A stretch of DNA of 64,000 nucleotides from JBIOHP01 sp044449065 (GCA_044449065.1 JBIOHP010000002.1:1-64000); one strand, 5' to 3'; positions 42,929-53,049 are shown, numbered from the stretch's first letter. A program made the numbers and translations. The notes: generated from the sequence alone by a model not told the origin.

Positions 42929-45151
42929 TTATCGAAGGAGCAGCATCTTTTTCACATCGGTGAAGGATGCGTTATTTTGCATGGCAGAAATTTTGTAGAA
43001 ATAAACTCCGCTCGCTATTCCGGAACCGTCAAAAGTGGCGGAATGAACTCCCGCTGTATAGCTGCGGTCATTAATGAGCGTCGCGATTACTTCGCCCAAA
43101 ATATTGTAAATTTTCAATGTCACTTGCGATTTTTCTTTGACACTGAAGGTGATGGTACTAACCGGATTAAACGGATTGGGGTAATTTTGGTCCAGGGAAA
43201 AAGAACTTGCCGTAAAAGGTTTCTTTTCTTTGACAGGTGTTGTAAAAGAACTCCGGTATATGCCTTTCGATTGACCACCCCCGCTATACAAATACCCTGA
43301 AGAATCCAAAGCGAGGCATCTGACTGTACTATCCTGCAATCCCGCATTTATCGCATGCCAGCTAAGTCCATCATCTAGTGAACGATAAATGCCATGGTCG
43401 CCGGTCCCTGCATAAATCGCTCCTTTCGGATCGGCAATGATGCTTGTGAAGTAGGGATACGCATTAGGAGAAAATCCCGTGCTTGCCGCGCTCCAGTGAT
43501 CGCCATAATCGGTTGAACGGTAGATCCCCCCGTCCCCATTTAATGGATCAATCCCAATAATAACGGCTCCCCCGCTCGTGAACGCAAATCCCCTGACCAT
43601 TGGCAGCGTAGAAGGCAATCCTGTCGTTAAGCGTATCCAGCTCGCACCATTATCCGACGACCGGTAAATCCTTCCGTATGTATCGTAGACCGAAATCGCA
43701 ACGAAAATTCTGCCTGCTGGATCGATATTCAAGGCGGTGATAGTTGTATCTGCAAATCTCACCAGGTTCCAATTATCGCCGTTGTTCGAAGAGTGGTGAA
43801 GACCCCCTGCTGGTGAACTCCCGTTAACAAAAGCTCCGAGGTAAACATCGCCATTTGGATGAAAAGTTATAAACTGAACTATTGAATTTGTCGGGGGCGG
43901 CAACCCGTTGTAAATCGGAGTCCATGTTTCGGCGTGGTCTATGGAACGAAAGATTCCCCCAAGGGTAGCGCTAAAAAGATCACCCTTATTATTTGTTGCT
44001 AAATACAACGGCGAATATAATGCTAAACCGACTTGCTCCCAGCTCGCGCCCCGGTCTACAGCGCGGTACACACCGCCCCAATCCGCCGCGGCATAAACTT
44101 GGTCATGATCGGCTATCAATGAATATGCCGTCGAGAGAAAATAACCCGGATGCGCCTGTTTCCAGCTCGCACCTCCATCAGTTGAACGAAAAATTCCGGT
44201 GAGCATTGTTGCAGCGAAAATCGTGCTTCCGCTTGAATCAAACGCAACTGAAGATATGGACCGGTCGATCAATTTGTTCGGTGTCCAGGTCATTCCCTCA
44301 TCAGTGGATTGATAGATACCTTTATTCGTCTCCGCATAAAGCAATCCGACTTGAATCGAGGCAAGATTAGTCGAGGATGTCTGTAAGGATTCCGCAAATA
44401 CCCAATGAGCGCCGTTATCAGTGGAACGGAATATGAGAGACAAACTAAAATTGCCATGCATTGAAGCTGCAATTAGAGTACCTGCCGGAGTTATTGCAAT
44501 TGAGGATATAAGAGAATCCGGCAAATCATTTTGTATAGACGACCAATGATCGCCGTTATCGGTTGAAGCAAAGACGCCTTTGCCGAACGCTGCTGTCACC
44601 AGATAATTTCCAGCCGAAGTAATGCTTGTAAATAAGCAAACGGGTAATCCGGTGTCAACGATTGTCCAGCTTCTTCCTCCGTCGTTCGAACGATAAATCG
44701 ATCCATAATAATTTGTATTATCCGAAGCTCCGACATAGATATGATCATTATCGGCGATATACAATGAATGAATAATCGAATTTGCCGGAAGACCGGAGTC
44801 TGCATTAACCCAAGTATTTCCCTGGTCGGAAGAAAGAATTAACTTATCGGCTACCGCAAGCAACGAGCCGTTAGGCAAGGCGCTCATCTGAGTTATCGGT
44901 CTTGGAAGAGAGAGTTTGACCCACGTTTGCCCATCGTCAGTCGACCGGTAATTTGCTCCGGGTGCGGGTCCCAAAGCCAAAGCCCCGGTATAAACGACGC
45001 CGCCCGGCGCCACCGTAATTGAAGCAAACGCACCGACGTACGGTCCGTTAGTTGCGCTCCAAAAATTTCCCTGCGCGAAGCTCATATTTAACATGATGAA
45101 AAAGCATCCCAGAAGAAGAATTGCCATGAAACGATTTGAAAATCTAGGCAT
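42929..45151 (-). CDS. T9SS-exported BNR/Asp-box repeat protein
   Basis: 740 residues with a signal peptide (1-26, ending SFAQ), about a dozen Asp-box/BNR repeats (RSTDDGQTW, RSNDGGRSW, STDNGDHWS and similar, about 60-640), and a C-terminal FlgD-like/T9SS sorting domain (about 655-740) with QNYPNPFNPVSTI and ASGVYFYKI. The propeller part probably binds or processes a surface ligand; no catalytic residues can be named. The sorting domain implies that a type IX secretion system exists elsewhere in the genome. It is followed by two lipoprotein genes transcribed toward it. Confidence 0.9.
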   Translation of the reverse strand: MPRFSNRFMAILLLGCFFIMLNMSFAQGNFWSATNGPYVGAFASITVAPGGVVYTGALALGPAPGANYRSTDDGQTWVKLSLPRPITQMSALPNGSLLAVADKLILSSDQGNTWVNADSGLPANSIIHSLYIADNDHIYVGASDNTNYYGSIYRSNDGGRSWTIVDTGLPVCLFTSITSAGNYLVTAAFGKGVFASTDNGDHWSSIQNDLPDSLISSIAITPAGTLIAASMHGNFSLSLIFRSTDNGAHWVFAESLQTSSTNLASIQVGLLYAETNKGIYQSTDEGMTWTPNKLIDRSISSVAFDSSGSTIFAATMLTGIFRSTDGGASWKQAHPGYFLSTAYSLIADHDQVYAAADWGGVYRAVDRGASWEQVGLALYSPLYLATNNKGDLFSATLGGIFRSIDHAETWTPIYNGLPPPTNSIVQFITFHPNGDVYLGAFVNGSSPAGGLHHSSNNGDNWNLVRFADTTITALNIDPAGRIFVAISVYDTYGRIYRSSDNGASWIRLTTGLPSTLPMVRGFAFTSGGAVIIGIDPLNGDGGIYRSTDYGDHWSAASTGFSPNAYPYFTSIIADPKGAIYAGTGDHGIYRSLDDGLSWHAINAGLQDSTVRCLALDSSGYLYSGGGQSKGIYRSSFTTPVKEKKPFTASSFSLDQNYPNPFNPVSTITFSVKEKSQVTLKIYNILGEVIATLINDRSYTAGVHSATFDGSGIASGVYFYKISAMQNNASFTDVKKMLLLR

Positions 45152-45308
45152 AGGAAAAACCTTTCAGTCTGTTAGAATTTGAATGTCTTATTATAACCCT
45201 ACTCACATCATTGATCTGAATGTTTCTACACTATCAAGGTGCACAGAGTGTGTATAAATTCTATTTCATTTCTCGAACCAGATTTAGATCTTCTCAATAC
45301 GCCTCTAA

Positions 45309-45372
45309 GTGAGGAGATTGCCCCGTCCGCCTCCCGTTAAAAAGATGGCGGGAGGCGGACTCGCAATGACAT
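45309..45372. repeat. GAGATTGC/GCAATGAC palindromic repeat
   Basis: GTGAGGAGATTGCCCCGTCCGC... pairs with ...GCGGACTCGCAATGAC; an inner CGCCTCCCG/CGGGAGGCG stem surrounds AAAAAG. It lies between the T9SS gene and the lipoprotein gene. Confidence 0.7.
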
Positions 45373-45416
45373 TTTACATAGTCTGCGCTGCTCCGAAAAA
45401 GTTTTATAAAAGCTTT

Positions 45417-46619
45417 TTACGGTCTGGTTACGGTGATATAATCTACGCTCATGGCGCGAGAATTCTCGTTCGGTCCAATTAATATTTCGAGTAATACTTT
45501 TGTCGGCACTCTATCGGTAATTAACGCAGCCGATGTCAAGGTGAGTCCATCATTATAATGCAGAGAATATACGTTGGCAACTTTCTTTAGAGTCACCTTT
45601 CCGGAAATTGTATTAAATATACCGGCATTTTGAACAGCGCCCTGAGTGAACATTTGCAAATTAAACGTGCAATTTGTTACGCCGCATACTTTTCGCCATT
45701 CCAATCCTGCAATCGGGAAATTATTATCGTCGGCGATGTAGACGAGGATATTTCCGCCGGCGCTCATCCCCTTCAGAAGTGCATCCGTGGAAATAAGATA
45801 CGCATTGAGAGTAAAATCTTCATACCGAAGATCAATCGGAGCACTTAAGGGCTTCGACGCCCTCGGACCGTAATACGTGGTGTCGGGCGAACCAAAGTTA
45901 ATCGCAAAGACCGCTCCCTGATTGACGCCGAAACTGGCGTTGGTATCGCTTCCCTGAGTATAGGTCCACCCGGTGAAGGAATCAAATTGATCGTTAAAAA
46001 GGGTCCCGGCGGGGTAAACGTGGACGGAAAGACTGTCCGAAACTTTCCAATTTTTAATGTCGGTCACCGTAACGTTAATCGTAAAAACACCTGCAACAGA
46101 GGGAGCTTTGTAATTCACTACTGAACCGGAGCCGATAATAGTTCCGCCCGATGCGCTGTAATCGTACGTAACAGGAAAGTATCCTGGGTCGATTACGTAC
46201 ACTGTTACGCTCGCCGTGCTGTCTTCGGCTATCGAAGGAGGATTGCACACCATCGAATTAATGTACAGAAAGTGCACATGAGATAACGCTATATTGGCTG
46301 TTGCGGTATTACCATTGGATATTGTTACCGGGAAGCCGTTCGATCCATTGTATCCGCCCTTTGCAGCATAGACTGTATAATCCCCGTCTGTGAGATTATC
46401 AATCAGATATTTTCCGGTTGAATCACTGGCGGCAGTTTTGGTGGGAGGATTGGTAAAGATCTGAGCATTGGTGAGTAGCGCACCGGATATCGAATCGGTG
46501 ATCGTCCCTGAAATTGATCCTAATTTTATGGCAGGAATAGGATTACTCTCCTCTTTTTTACAACTTAACACAAGCAAACCACAGCACCACAATATGACGA
46601 TTTGTTTTAGCATGTTCAT
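45417..46619 (-). CDS. Lipoprotein with carboxypeptidase-regulatory-like and Ig-like domains
   Basis: 400 residues. Lipoprotein signal with Cys20 in LVLSCKKEESNP. Residues about 35-120 form a carboxypeptidase-regulatory-like repeat (GSISGTITDSISGALLTNA...ADSTGKYLIDNL), followed by an Ig/PKD-like section (125-205) and a C-terminal jelly-roll-like region of unknown function. It probably sits on the outer membrane and binds a polymer. It is unrelated to the next gene by sequence, but both encode lipoproteins in the same direction, 72 bp apart. Confidence 0.8.
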   Translation of the reverse strand: MNMLKQIVILWCCGLLVLSCKKEESNPIPAIKLGSISGTITDSISGALLTNAQIFTNPPTKTAASDSTGKYLIDNLTDGDYTVYAAKGGYNGSNGFPVTISNGNTATANIALSHVHFLYINSMVCNPPSIAEDSTASVTVYVIDPGYFPVTYDYSASGGTIIGSGSVVNYKAPSVAGVFTINVTVTDIKNWKVSDSLSVHVYPAGTLFNDQFDSFTGWTYTQGSDTNASFGVNQGAVFAINFGSPDTTYYGPRASKPLSAPIDLRYEDFTLNAYLISTDALLKGMSAGGNILVYIADDNNFPIAGLEWRKVCGVTNCTFNLQMFTQGAVQNAGIFNTISGKVTLKKVANVYSLHYNDGLTLTSAALITDRVPTKVLLEILIGPNENSRAMSVDYITVTRP

Positions 46620-46691
46620 AAATATATTCTATCTCGATTTTTGACGTAGCGCATCAGCTTCTCTCCGGTACCTCATTAGGATTTTTTTAGA

Positions 46692-47258
46692 TTAGAAGAT
46701 TCCCACGAAATTCAACTTCTCGAATTTACATGTATTAAAATAAGTTGTGCCACGACGCGCACCGGTGACACCGCCATGGATTGTTACGAAGATAGTATCA
46801 TTCGTTAAAAGACGTAACGTATCAAGGCATGAATAATACCGCCAGAGCGAATCAGTTATCACCAGCGAACAGACCGGAGCCGAATTGATCCCGTTTGGAC
46901 GATGATGATAGAGATAAATTCCGCCGCCAGAACCGGTTTTCTTTCCAAAAACAGAAATGCGAAAAATGTATCTGCCATTCATCCAGGAAAGCGGCACATA
47001 AATGGAATTCCCGGGCCATGGGGATGGCGCCTGTGAATGGAGTATTATTGAATGACCCGCACCCCCCGCCGGAAGATCGGTAGAATATCCTACTATCGAA
47101 CTATCCGAGAGTTTCCATCCCCTGAGTGTGGGAACGCCTCCCATTTCAAAATAAGGATTTGGGAGCAGATTGCCCCAGAGGGAGGGACCCGTTGGATTGT
47201 TTTTGCAACTGAGATCTAAAATCAGGATGATGACGAAAAGTAAAAAGAATTTTTTCAT
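46692..47258 (-). CDS. Small surface lipoprotein, carbohydrate-binding-like
   Basis: 188 residues with a lipoprotein signal (Cys18 in ILDLSCKNNPTG). The mature part is beta-rich (NLLPNPYFEMGGVPTLRGWK, then repeated strands) and resembles a small carbohydrate-binding jelly roll. This opening (N.LxNPxFE) is typical of such domains. No catalytic motif was seen. It may be co-transcribed with the downstream lipoprotein gene. Confidence 0.65.
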   Translation of the reverse strand: MKKFFLLFVIILILDLSCKNNPTGPSLWGNLLPNPYFEMGGVPTLRGWKLSDSSIVGYSTDLPAGGAGHSIILHSQAPSPWPGNSIYVPLSWMNGRYIFRISVFGKKTGSGGGIYLYHHRPNGINSAPVCSLVITDSLWRYYSCLDTLRLLTNDTIFVTIHGGVTGARRGTTYFNTCKFEKLNFVGIF

Positions 47259-47604
47259 GGCAATAATCCTTTTAACACACGCAAAAAATAAACGCGTCTA
47301 CCTTCCCCACGCATAGTCGAGAAGATGATCATTCTGAGTTTCTTTACATCAGATTTACATAGCTCTCTCACCGATGAGGGGGAGTACAGCATATCGTGTA
47401 AAAGAAAAAAATGTGGGAGTATTTTTTAATCGCCGATAGAAAAATGTACGTAATATTCATCGGAATGTCAATAGTTGCAAGAGGAATTGGGGGTATAGAA
47501 GAACTTCCCCGGCTGAACATCTCCATGCCTCAACAAGTTACCGTCTGTGGGGTAATTTCTTTGCAATTCCGCCTCATTTTATTTACTTTATCATACCCAG
47601 AATT
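47259..47604. other. Divergent promoter region before ruvB
   Basis: 346 bp between the divergent lipoprotein and ruvB genes. It is AT-rich with no gene or clear hairpin. Confidence 0.4.
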
Positions 47605-48660
47605 ATGGCAAGAAAATCCGATTATAGCGATCCGCAGGCGTTGGATAATGAGATTGATTTAGACCGGTCTCTCCGTCCGCTTCAATTCCAGGAATTCGTC
47701 GGGCAGCAGAAAATTGTCAGCAACCTGATGGTCTTTATCGAGGCGGCTAAAAAACGATCCGAGAGTCTCGATCATGTCCTCCTTACCGGACCCCCGGGAT
47801 TAGGAAAAACCACGCTCGGACACATCATCGCCAGAGAGATGCAGGTTCAGATGAAGATCACATCCGGTCCCGCCATCGATAAACCGTACAATCTGGCAGG
47901 AGTGCTCACCAGTCTCAGCGCAAACGACGTTTTATTTATCGATGAAATCCACCGGCTCAATCCGATTGTGGAGGAATACCTGTACTCCGCTATGGAGGAT
48001 TTTAAAATTGATATTGTAATCGATAGCGGGCCGAATGCGAGAAGCGTTCAACTCGAGTTACCAAGATTCACGCTTGTTGGGGCGACAACGCGGGCTGGTT
48101 TGCTTTCCGCGCCGCTTCGTTCTCGCTTTGGCGTTGTTAATCGTTTGGATTATTATCAGCCGTCCGAACTTCAACAGATCATCAACCGATCTTCAAGTAT
48201 TTTAAATGTAAAAATCGAAGCGCCCGGCTGCGCAGAACTTGCCAGCAGATCGCGCGGAACGCCGCGTATCGCGAACCGGCTGCTCAAACGCTGCAGGGAT
48301 TTCGCGCAAGCAGAAGCAAGACTCTCCCAATACAACGGGATTATCACCAAAGAAGTGGCGGATTACGCACTGAAGGCGCTCGAAGTTGACGAGCATGGTC
48401 TCGACGATATGGATAAACGAATTCTCCTCACCATCATCGAAAAATATAACGGCGGTCCCGTCGGCGTTAACACCATTGCCGTGGCAGTGGGCGAGGAACC
48501 GGGCACTATCGAAGAAGTGTACGAGCCATTTTTAATTCAGGAGGGTTTCTTGAAACGCACATCGCGCGGGCGCGAAACAACTGACCTTGCCTATAAACAT
48601 TTTAAGTTAACTGCTAACAAGGGAAAAACGGATCAAACGACGATTTCGTTTGATAAGTGA
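47605..48660 (+). CDS. ruvB: Holliday junction branch migration helicase RuvB
   Basis: 351 residues, close to the usual 335-350. An N-terminal region (LRPLQFQEFVGQQKIVSNL), Walker A GPPGLGKTT, Walker B IDEIHRL, sensor 1 GATTRAG, and a C-terminal winged helix (GGPVGVNTIAVAVGEEPGTI). It drives branch migration of Holliday junctions with RuvA, which is not in the window. The start at 47605 fits the family N-terminus. Confidence 0.97.
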   Translation: MARKSDYSDPQALDNEIDLDRSLRPLQFQEFVGQQKIVSNLMVFIEAAKKRSESLDHVLLTGPPGLGKTTLGHIIAREMQVQMKITSGPAIDKPYNLAGVLTSLSANDVLFIDEIHRLNPIVEEYLYSAMEDFKIDIVIDSGPNARSVQLELPRFTLVGATTRAGLLSAPLRSRFGVVNRLDYYQPSELQQIINRSSSILNVKIEAPGCAELASRSRGTPRIANRLLKRCRDFAQAEARLSQYNGIITKEVADYALKALEVDEHGLDDMDKRILLTIIEKYNGGPVGVNTIAVAVGEEPGTIEEVYEPFLIQEGFLKRTSRGRETTDLAYKHFKLTANKGKTDQTTISFDK

Positions 48661-48765
48661 TACCCTTAATCCATACTTACGAAACTTCGAGATAATCCCA
48701 CTCCTTCTCCAGACTCTATGAAAAGTCCAGTTTATCGTGCAGGCGAGTTTCGAACGTTCACAAAA

Positions 48766-48845
48766 TACATCGATATAAGGAGATTGCGATGTCCGCCACC
48801 CGCCAAAATGACGGCGGGTAAAGCGGGCGGACTCGCAATGACTCA
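48766..48845. repeat. GAGATTGC/GCAATGAC palindromic repeat
   Basis: AGGAGATTGCGATGTCCGCC pairs imperfectly with GGCGGACTCGCAATGACTC, with an inner CCCGCC...GGCGGG stem around AAAATGA. It lies between ruvB and the DUF296 gene. Confidence 0.75.
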
Positions 48846-48901
48846 CCGCACAGGCGGTACGGTCTGGAAGTCGAAATACTTAATAAACATTTTCTTACAA
48901 C

Positions 48902-49336
48902 ATGAATCAATATAAACCTAAACGGACATACATGGGTCAGCTTCCCAACGGCTCGGACCTTCATGATGAGCTGACTAAAATTGTGCAACGCGAAAACTTC
49001 CACCTCGGGCGAATCCAGGGCATCGGCGCCACGACTCATGCGAAAATTGCCTATTACGATCAGAACATCAAACAGTATCTTCCGATGGAATTTCCCGGCG
49101 GCATGGAAATTCTCAATCTCAACGGCAACATCAGCATGCGGGATGGAACACCGTTTGTGCATGTCCACATCCTGCTCGGAGACCGCGAAGGAAAAATATT
49201 CGGCGGGCATCTTCTCCCCGGAACGAAACTCTTTGCCTGCGAGGTTTTTATTGAAGAATATGAAGGCGAGGAACTTGTTCGCACAAAAGATGAAAAGACC
49301 GGTTTATTTTTATGGGAAAAGGGAGTGCTGTCTTAA
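48902..49336 (+). CDS. DUF296 (PPC-domain) protein
   Basis: 144 residues forming one PPC/DUF296 domain: YMGQLPNGSDLHDELT near the start, the conserved HVHILLGDREG and FGGHLLPGT motifs that place histidines near a metal or trimer interface, and an acidic C-terminus. Relatives are single-domain bacterial proteins or AT-hook partners in plants. The role is unknown, probably DNA-associated or metal-binding. It is followed by an element of the TGCTGAAC palindrome family. Confidence 0.88.
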   Translation: MNQYKPKRTYMGQLPNGSDLHDELTKIVQRENFHLGRIQGIGATTHAKIAYYDQNIKQYLPMEFPGGMEILNLNGNISMRDGTPFVHVHILLGDREGKIFGGHLLPGTKLFACEVFIEEYEGEELVRTKDEKTGLFLWEKGVLS

Positions 49337-49351
49337 CCCATCCTCAATGTT

Positions 49352-49457
49352 GGGTCGTCCATAAAGAACATCTTCTCCATCATCGAGTCATGCTGAACTT
49401 GGTTCAGCATCTGTATTTGCTAATCTTTGGATCCTGAAACAAGTTCAGGATGACTCC
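49352..49457. repeat. TGCTGAAC/CTGAAACAAG palindromic repeat
   Basis: It begins GGGTCGTCC, contains TGCTGAACTTGGTTCAGCA (about 49393-49411) and TCCTGAAACAAGTTCAGGA, and ends near GATGACTCC. The right-hand terminal repeat seen at 57288-57562 is missing. An open frame for the mpg gene starts inside it, which is why that start was rejected. Confidence 0.75.
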
Positions 49458-49515
49458 CACTAAAAGAACTCATTTGAAATCCAATAATAAAATTTCCCAC
49501 TTGACTAAAGAGATA

Positions 49516-50121
49516 ATGCCGGAATCACTCCGCAAACTCCCCCGCTCATTTTATCTCCGCTCAACGTTAACCGTTGCGAAAGATTTATTAGGCAGGTACA
49601 TCGTCAGAAAAGCAAGGGGTATCACACTCATCGGCAAGATTGTTGAGGTTGAAGCGTATCTCGGTGAAAAAGATCCCGCCAGCCATACATACCGCGGTAG
49701 AACAAAACGCAACGAGGTGATGTTCAAGGAGGGAGGTCATCTGTATGTCTATTTCACGTATGGCATGCATTTCTGCGCAAATATTGTGACCGAAGAAGAA
49801 GGCATCGGTCATGCAGTGCTGCTACGGGCGCTTGAGCCGGTTCAAGGGATCGAGATCATGCGAAAAAACCGTGGATTTGAAGAGTCAGATAAAAATGATA
49901 AAAATCTTACCAACGGTCCGGCGAAATTGTGCCAGGCGTTAGGAATTGCCCGCGCTCAAAACGGCGTTGATCTGATCGGGGATACAATTATTCTTGCGGA
50001 AGGGATTCAAACAAAATCTTCTCAGATCCTTTCCTCCACCCGCATCGGTATTAACGAGGGAAAAGATAAAAAATGGCGGTTTTATTTGAAGGGAAATGGG
50101 TGGGTATCGAGATCGGGTTGA
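49516..50121 (+). CDS. mpg: DNA-3-methyladenine glycosylase (AAG/MPG type)
   Basis: About 201 residues, within the family's 190-220. Motifs include LGRYIVRK, VEVEAYLG (with the conserved Glu), DPASHTYRGRTKRNEVMF and LYVYFTYGMHFCANIV, then LTNGPAKLCQALGI. It removes alkylated and deaminated purines from DNA in base excision repair. The ATG at 49516 is preceded by AAAGAGAT; the upstream ATG at 49450 lies in the palindromic repeat. It is convergent with uvrA, another repair gene. Confidence 0.93.
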   Translation: MPESLRKLPRSFYLRSTLTVAKDLLGRYIVRKARGITLIGKIVEVEAYLGEKDPASHTYRGRTKRNEVMFKEGGHLYVYFTYGMHFCANIVTEEEGIGHAVLLRALEPVQGIEIMRKNRGFEESDKNDKNLTNGPAKLCQALGIARAQNGVDLIGDTIILAEGIQTKSSQILSSTRIGINEGKDKKWRFYLKGNGWVSRSG

Positions 50122-50151
50122 ACCAAACGATAATCTGTATTTATTTTATCA

Positions 50152-53049
50152 TCAACCCAACTCTCTTTTCAAATATTGTCCCGTATACGATTTATCGCAA
50201 GCAATAATTTTTTCAGGTGTGCCTTCGGCGACGATATAACCGCCCTCGTCACCGCCTTCAGGACCGAGATCGATGATCCAATCGGCGGTTTTTATTACAT
50301 CCATATTGTGTTCGATCACAACTACGGTATTTCCTTTATCAACAAGTTTGTTCAAAACGGATAAGAGCATCCGGATATCCTCAAAATGCAATCCGGTGGT
50401 CGGTTCATCGAGGATATAGAGCGTCTTGCCGGTGGAAAGCTTCGAAAGTTCAGTCGATAATTTAACGCGCTGCGCTTCGCCGCCGGAAACCGTGGTCGCC
50501 TGCTGACCCAGCCGGATATATCCCAAACCCACATCGAAGAGCGTCTCTAATTTTCTCTGGATGCGGGGAATCTCGCTGAAAAAGCCGAGCGCTTCTTCCA
50601 CGGTCATCTCCAGAACATCGGAAATGGATTTATCCTTGAAAAGCACCTCAAGCGTCGGGCGGTTGTACCGCTTGCCCCTGCACACTTCGCATAACACATA
50701 GACGTTGGGGAGAAAATTCATTTCAATTTTCCTGACTCCATCCCCTTCGCATTCTTCGCATCTCCCTCCCTCCACGTTAAAGCTGAACCTTCCCGGCTGG
50801 TAACCCCGGATTTTCGCTTCGGGAAGCTGCGCGTACAAATCGCGGATGTGCGTGAACAAGCCGGTATACGTCGCCGGGTTGGAGCGCGGCGTTCTGCCGA
50901 TGGGCGATTGATCGATATCGATCACTTTATCGATGTGCTCCAATCCTTCTATCGATTTAAACGGAAGAGGAACGTCCTTGGCTTTATAAAATTTCCGGGC
51001 TAAAATCCGGTAAAATGTATCCGTAATCAACGTCGATTTGCCCGATCCACTCACGCCGGTAACCACGACAAATTTACCCAGGGGCACAGTAAGATTGATA
51101 GATTTTAGATTGTGTCCCTTGCATTTTTTTACCCGTAGAACGTAACCGTTTCCTTTCCGGCGATGTTTGGGAACAAGGATAGATTTTTCTCCTGCAAGGT
51201 ATAAAGCAGTATAAGATTTTTTATCATTCCCGTTAGTTCCGGACGGTGTATCTCCATTATTTTTCAACGAAACCTGACCGTTCCCAACCGTTGCCAATTC
51301 CAACGGTGTTCCACTCGAAACAACATGCCCGCCGTGCTCGCCCGCGCCGGGTCCGAGGTCGATAACATAATCAGCGCTGCGAATCATTTCTTTGTCATGT
51401 TCAACGACGATAACGCTGTTGCCCAAATCGCGGAGCTGTTTCAGCGATCCGATAAGTTTGATATTATCGCGCTGGTGCAACCCGATGCTGGGTTCATCCA
51501 GAATATAGAGCACGCCGACCAACTGCGAACCGATTTGGGTCGCGAGCCGAATCCGCTGCGCTTCGCCGCCCGATAACGATCTGGCTGATCTATCAAGCGT
51601 CAAATATTCCAATCCAACATTTAGGAGAAAAGACAATCTGCCGGTGATTTCCTTTATTATCTGGTGCGCGATTTCCTGCTGGCGCTGCGATAACCGGAGT
51701 TCGGTAAAAAATTGCCATGCTTTTTGAATGGAATATTTCACTACCTGATCGATGGTGTAGGATTCCTTCGTTTTCATATCGCGAAGACGCACTGCCAGGC
51801 TTTCTTTCCGCAACCGTCCTCCTTTGCATTCCGAGCATGGCGTCGCGGTCATAAACGCCTCCACCCATTCGCGGATTCTCCCCGAAGGCGATTCATCATA
51901 ATAATGCTTTAGGGCGCCGATAATTCCGTCGAACCTGTGCTTGTACGTAACCGTTCTCCCACTTGCATAGGTATAGAGGATATCGAATTTTTCATCCCCC
52001 GCGCCGTAGAGCAGCACTTGCCGGGATTTTTCGGATAAATTTTTCAGCGGCGCGTCAAAATCGATTTTATATTTTTTTGCAACGGCTTTCACCTGGCTCC
52101 ACAACCATGTGCTGCGCGGCTTGCCGAGTGCGGCAATGCCCTCTTCATTGATCGTTAACGCATCATCCGGAATAATGAGTTGTTCATCGAAATCTTTAAT
52201 CTCACCCAAACCTGTGCACGTTGGGCACGCGCCATACGGCGAGTTGAACGAAAATGAATTCGGCGCCGGCTCTTCGTAACTGATGCCGCATGTCGCGCAC
52301 GATAAATGCTGGCTGAACAATTGATCATCTGTACCGTCATTCACGATCACTACACCCGTTCCAACATTCAGCGCCGTTTCGATGGAATCGGCAATACGCG
52401 AGCGCATCTCAGGCGAGACAATCAGCCGGTCGACTACAATTTCGATATTATGGATTTTGTACCGGTCAGCCTGCATGCCTTTGTATAATTCCTTCACGTT
52501 GCCATCCACTCGTACGCGGAGGAAGCCGTCCTTGGTAATATCCTCAAATAATTCCCGGTAGTGGCCTTTTCTGCCTCGCACAACCGGTCCGAGCACCTGG
52601 ATTTTCGTCTCCGGTTTGTATGCCATCACCGCGTCGATGATCTGGTCAACCGTTTGCCGCTGAACCTGCTTGCCGCAGTTATAACAGAATTGCGTGCCCA
52701 CGCGGGCATAGAGCAGACGGAGATAATCATAAATTTCCGTAACTGTGCCTACCGTTGAGCGGGGATTGTGAGAGATGGTTTTCTGCTCGATGGAAATTGC
52801 GGGACTTAATCCCTCAATATAATCCACATCGGGGCGTTCCATTAATCCTAAAAACTGGCGGGCGTAGGAGGAGAGACTTTCCACATACCGACGCTGCCCT
52901 TCGGCGTAGATGGTATCAAACGCAAGACTGGATTTTCCGGAACCCGAAAGTCCCGTGATAACAATGAGCTTCTCGCGCGGCATCTCAACATCGATGTTCT
53001 TGAGATTATGAACCCGCGCGCCTTTTACAATCAGCTTTTCCTGTTCCAC
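50152..53049 (-). CDS. uvrA: UvrABC excision nuclease subunit A
   Basis: 965 residues, as usual for UvrA. Two ABC ATPase halves (Walker A GLSGSGKSSLAFD and GVSGSGKSTLITD; signature LSGGEAQRIRLA and VSGGEAQRVKLS) and zinc-finger cysteines (CATC...CPTC, CEECEGDG). It recognises bulky DNA lesions with UvrB, which is not in the window. The interval of 30 bp between the stop of mpg and its own stop leaves room only for a shared terminator (GGGTTGA/TCAACCC stem). Confidence 0.97.
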   Translation of the reverse strand: MEQEKLIVKGARVHNLKNIDVEMPREKLIVITGLSGSGKSSLAFDTIYAEGQRRYVESLSSYARQFLGLMERPDVDYIEGLSPAISIEQKTISHNPRSTVGTVTEIYDYLRLLYARVGTQFCYNCGKQVQRQTVDQIIDAVMAYKPETKIQVLGPVVRGRKGHYRELFEDITKDGFLRVRVDGNVKELYKGMQADRYKIHNIEIVVDRLIVSPEMRSRIADSIETALNVGTGVVIVNDGTDDQLFSQHLSCATCGISYEEPAPNSFSFNSPYGACPTCTGLGEIKDFDEQLIIPDDALTINEEGIAALGKPRSTWLWSQVKAVAKKYKIDFDAPLKNLSEKSRQVLLYGAGDEKFDILYTYASGRTVTYKHRFDGIIGALKHYYDESPSGRIREWVEAFMTATPCSECKGGRLRKESLAVRLRDMKTKESYTIDQVVKYSIQKAWQFFTELRLSQRQQEIAHQIIKEITGRLSFLLNVGLEYLTLDRSARSLSGGEAQRIRLATQIGSQLVGVLYILDEPSIGLHQRDNIKLIGSLKQLRDLGNSVIVVEHDKEMIRSADYVIDLGPGAGEHGGHVVSSGTPLELATVGNGQVSLKNNGDTPSGTNGNDKKSYTALYLAGEKSILVPKHRRKGNGYVLRVKKCKGHNLKSINLTVPLGKFVVVTGVSGSGKSTLITDTFYRILARKFYKAKDVPLPFKSIEGLEHIDKVIDIDQSPIGRTPRSNPATYTGLFTHIRDLYAQLPEAKIRGYQPGRFSFNVEGGRCEECEGDGVRKIEMNFLPNVYVLCEVCRGKRYNRPTLEVLFKDKSISDVLEMTVEEALGFFSEIPRIQRKLETLFDVGLGYIRLGQQATTVSGGEAQRVKLSTELSKLSTGKTLYILDEPTTGLHFEDIRMLLSVLNKLVDKGNTVVVIEHNMDVIKTADWIIDLGPEGGDEGGYIVAEGTPEKIIACDKSYTGQYLKRELG

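Noticed and set aside
49450..49515. Upstream ATG as the start of mpg
   Set aside because: It lies inside a dispersed palindromic repeat and would add 22 residues not expected in the family.
50115..50158. Strong terminator between mpg and uvrA
   Set aside because: The GGGTTGA/TCAACCC stem is short with a 30-nt loop; it may help but is too weak to annotate as a terminator.
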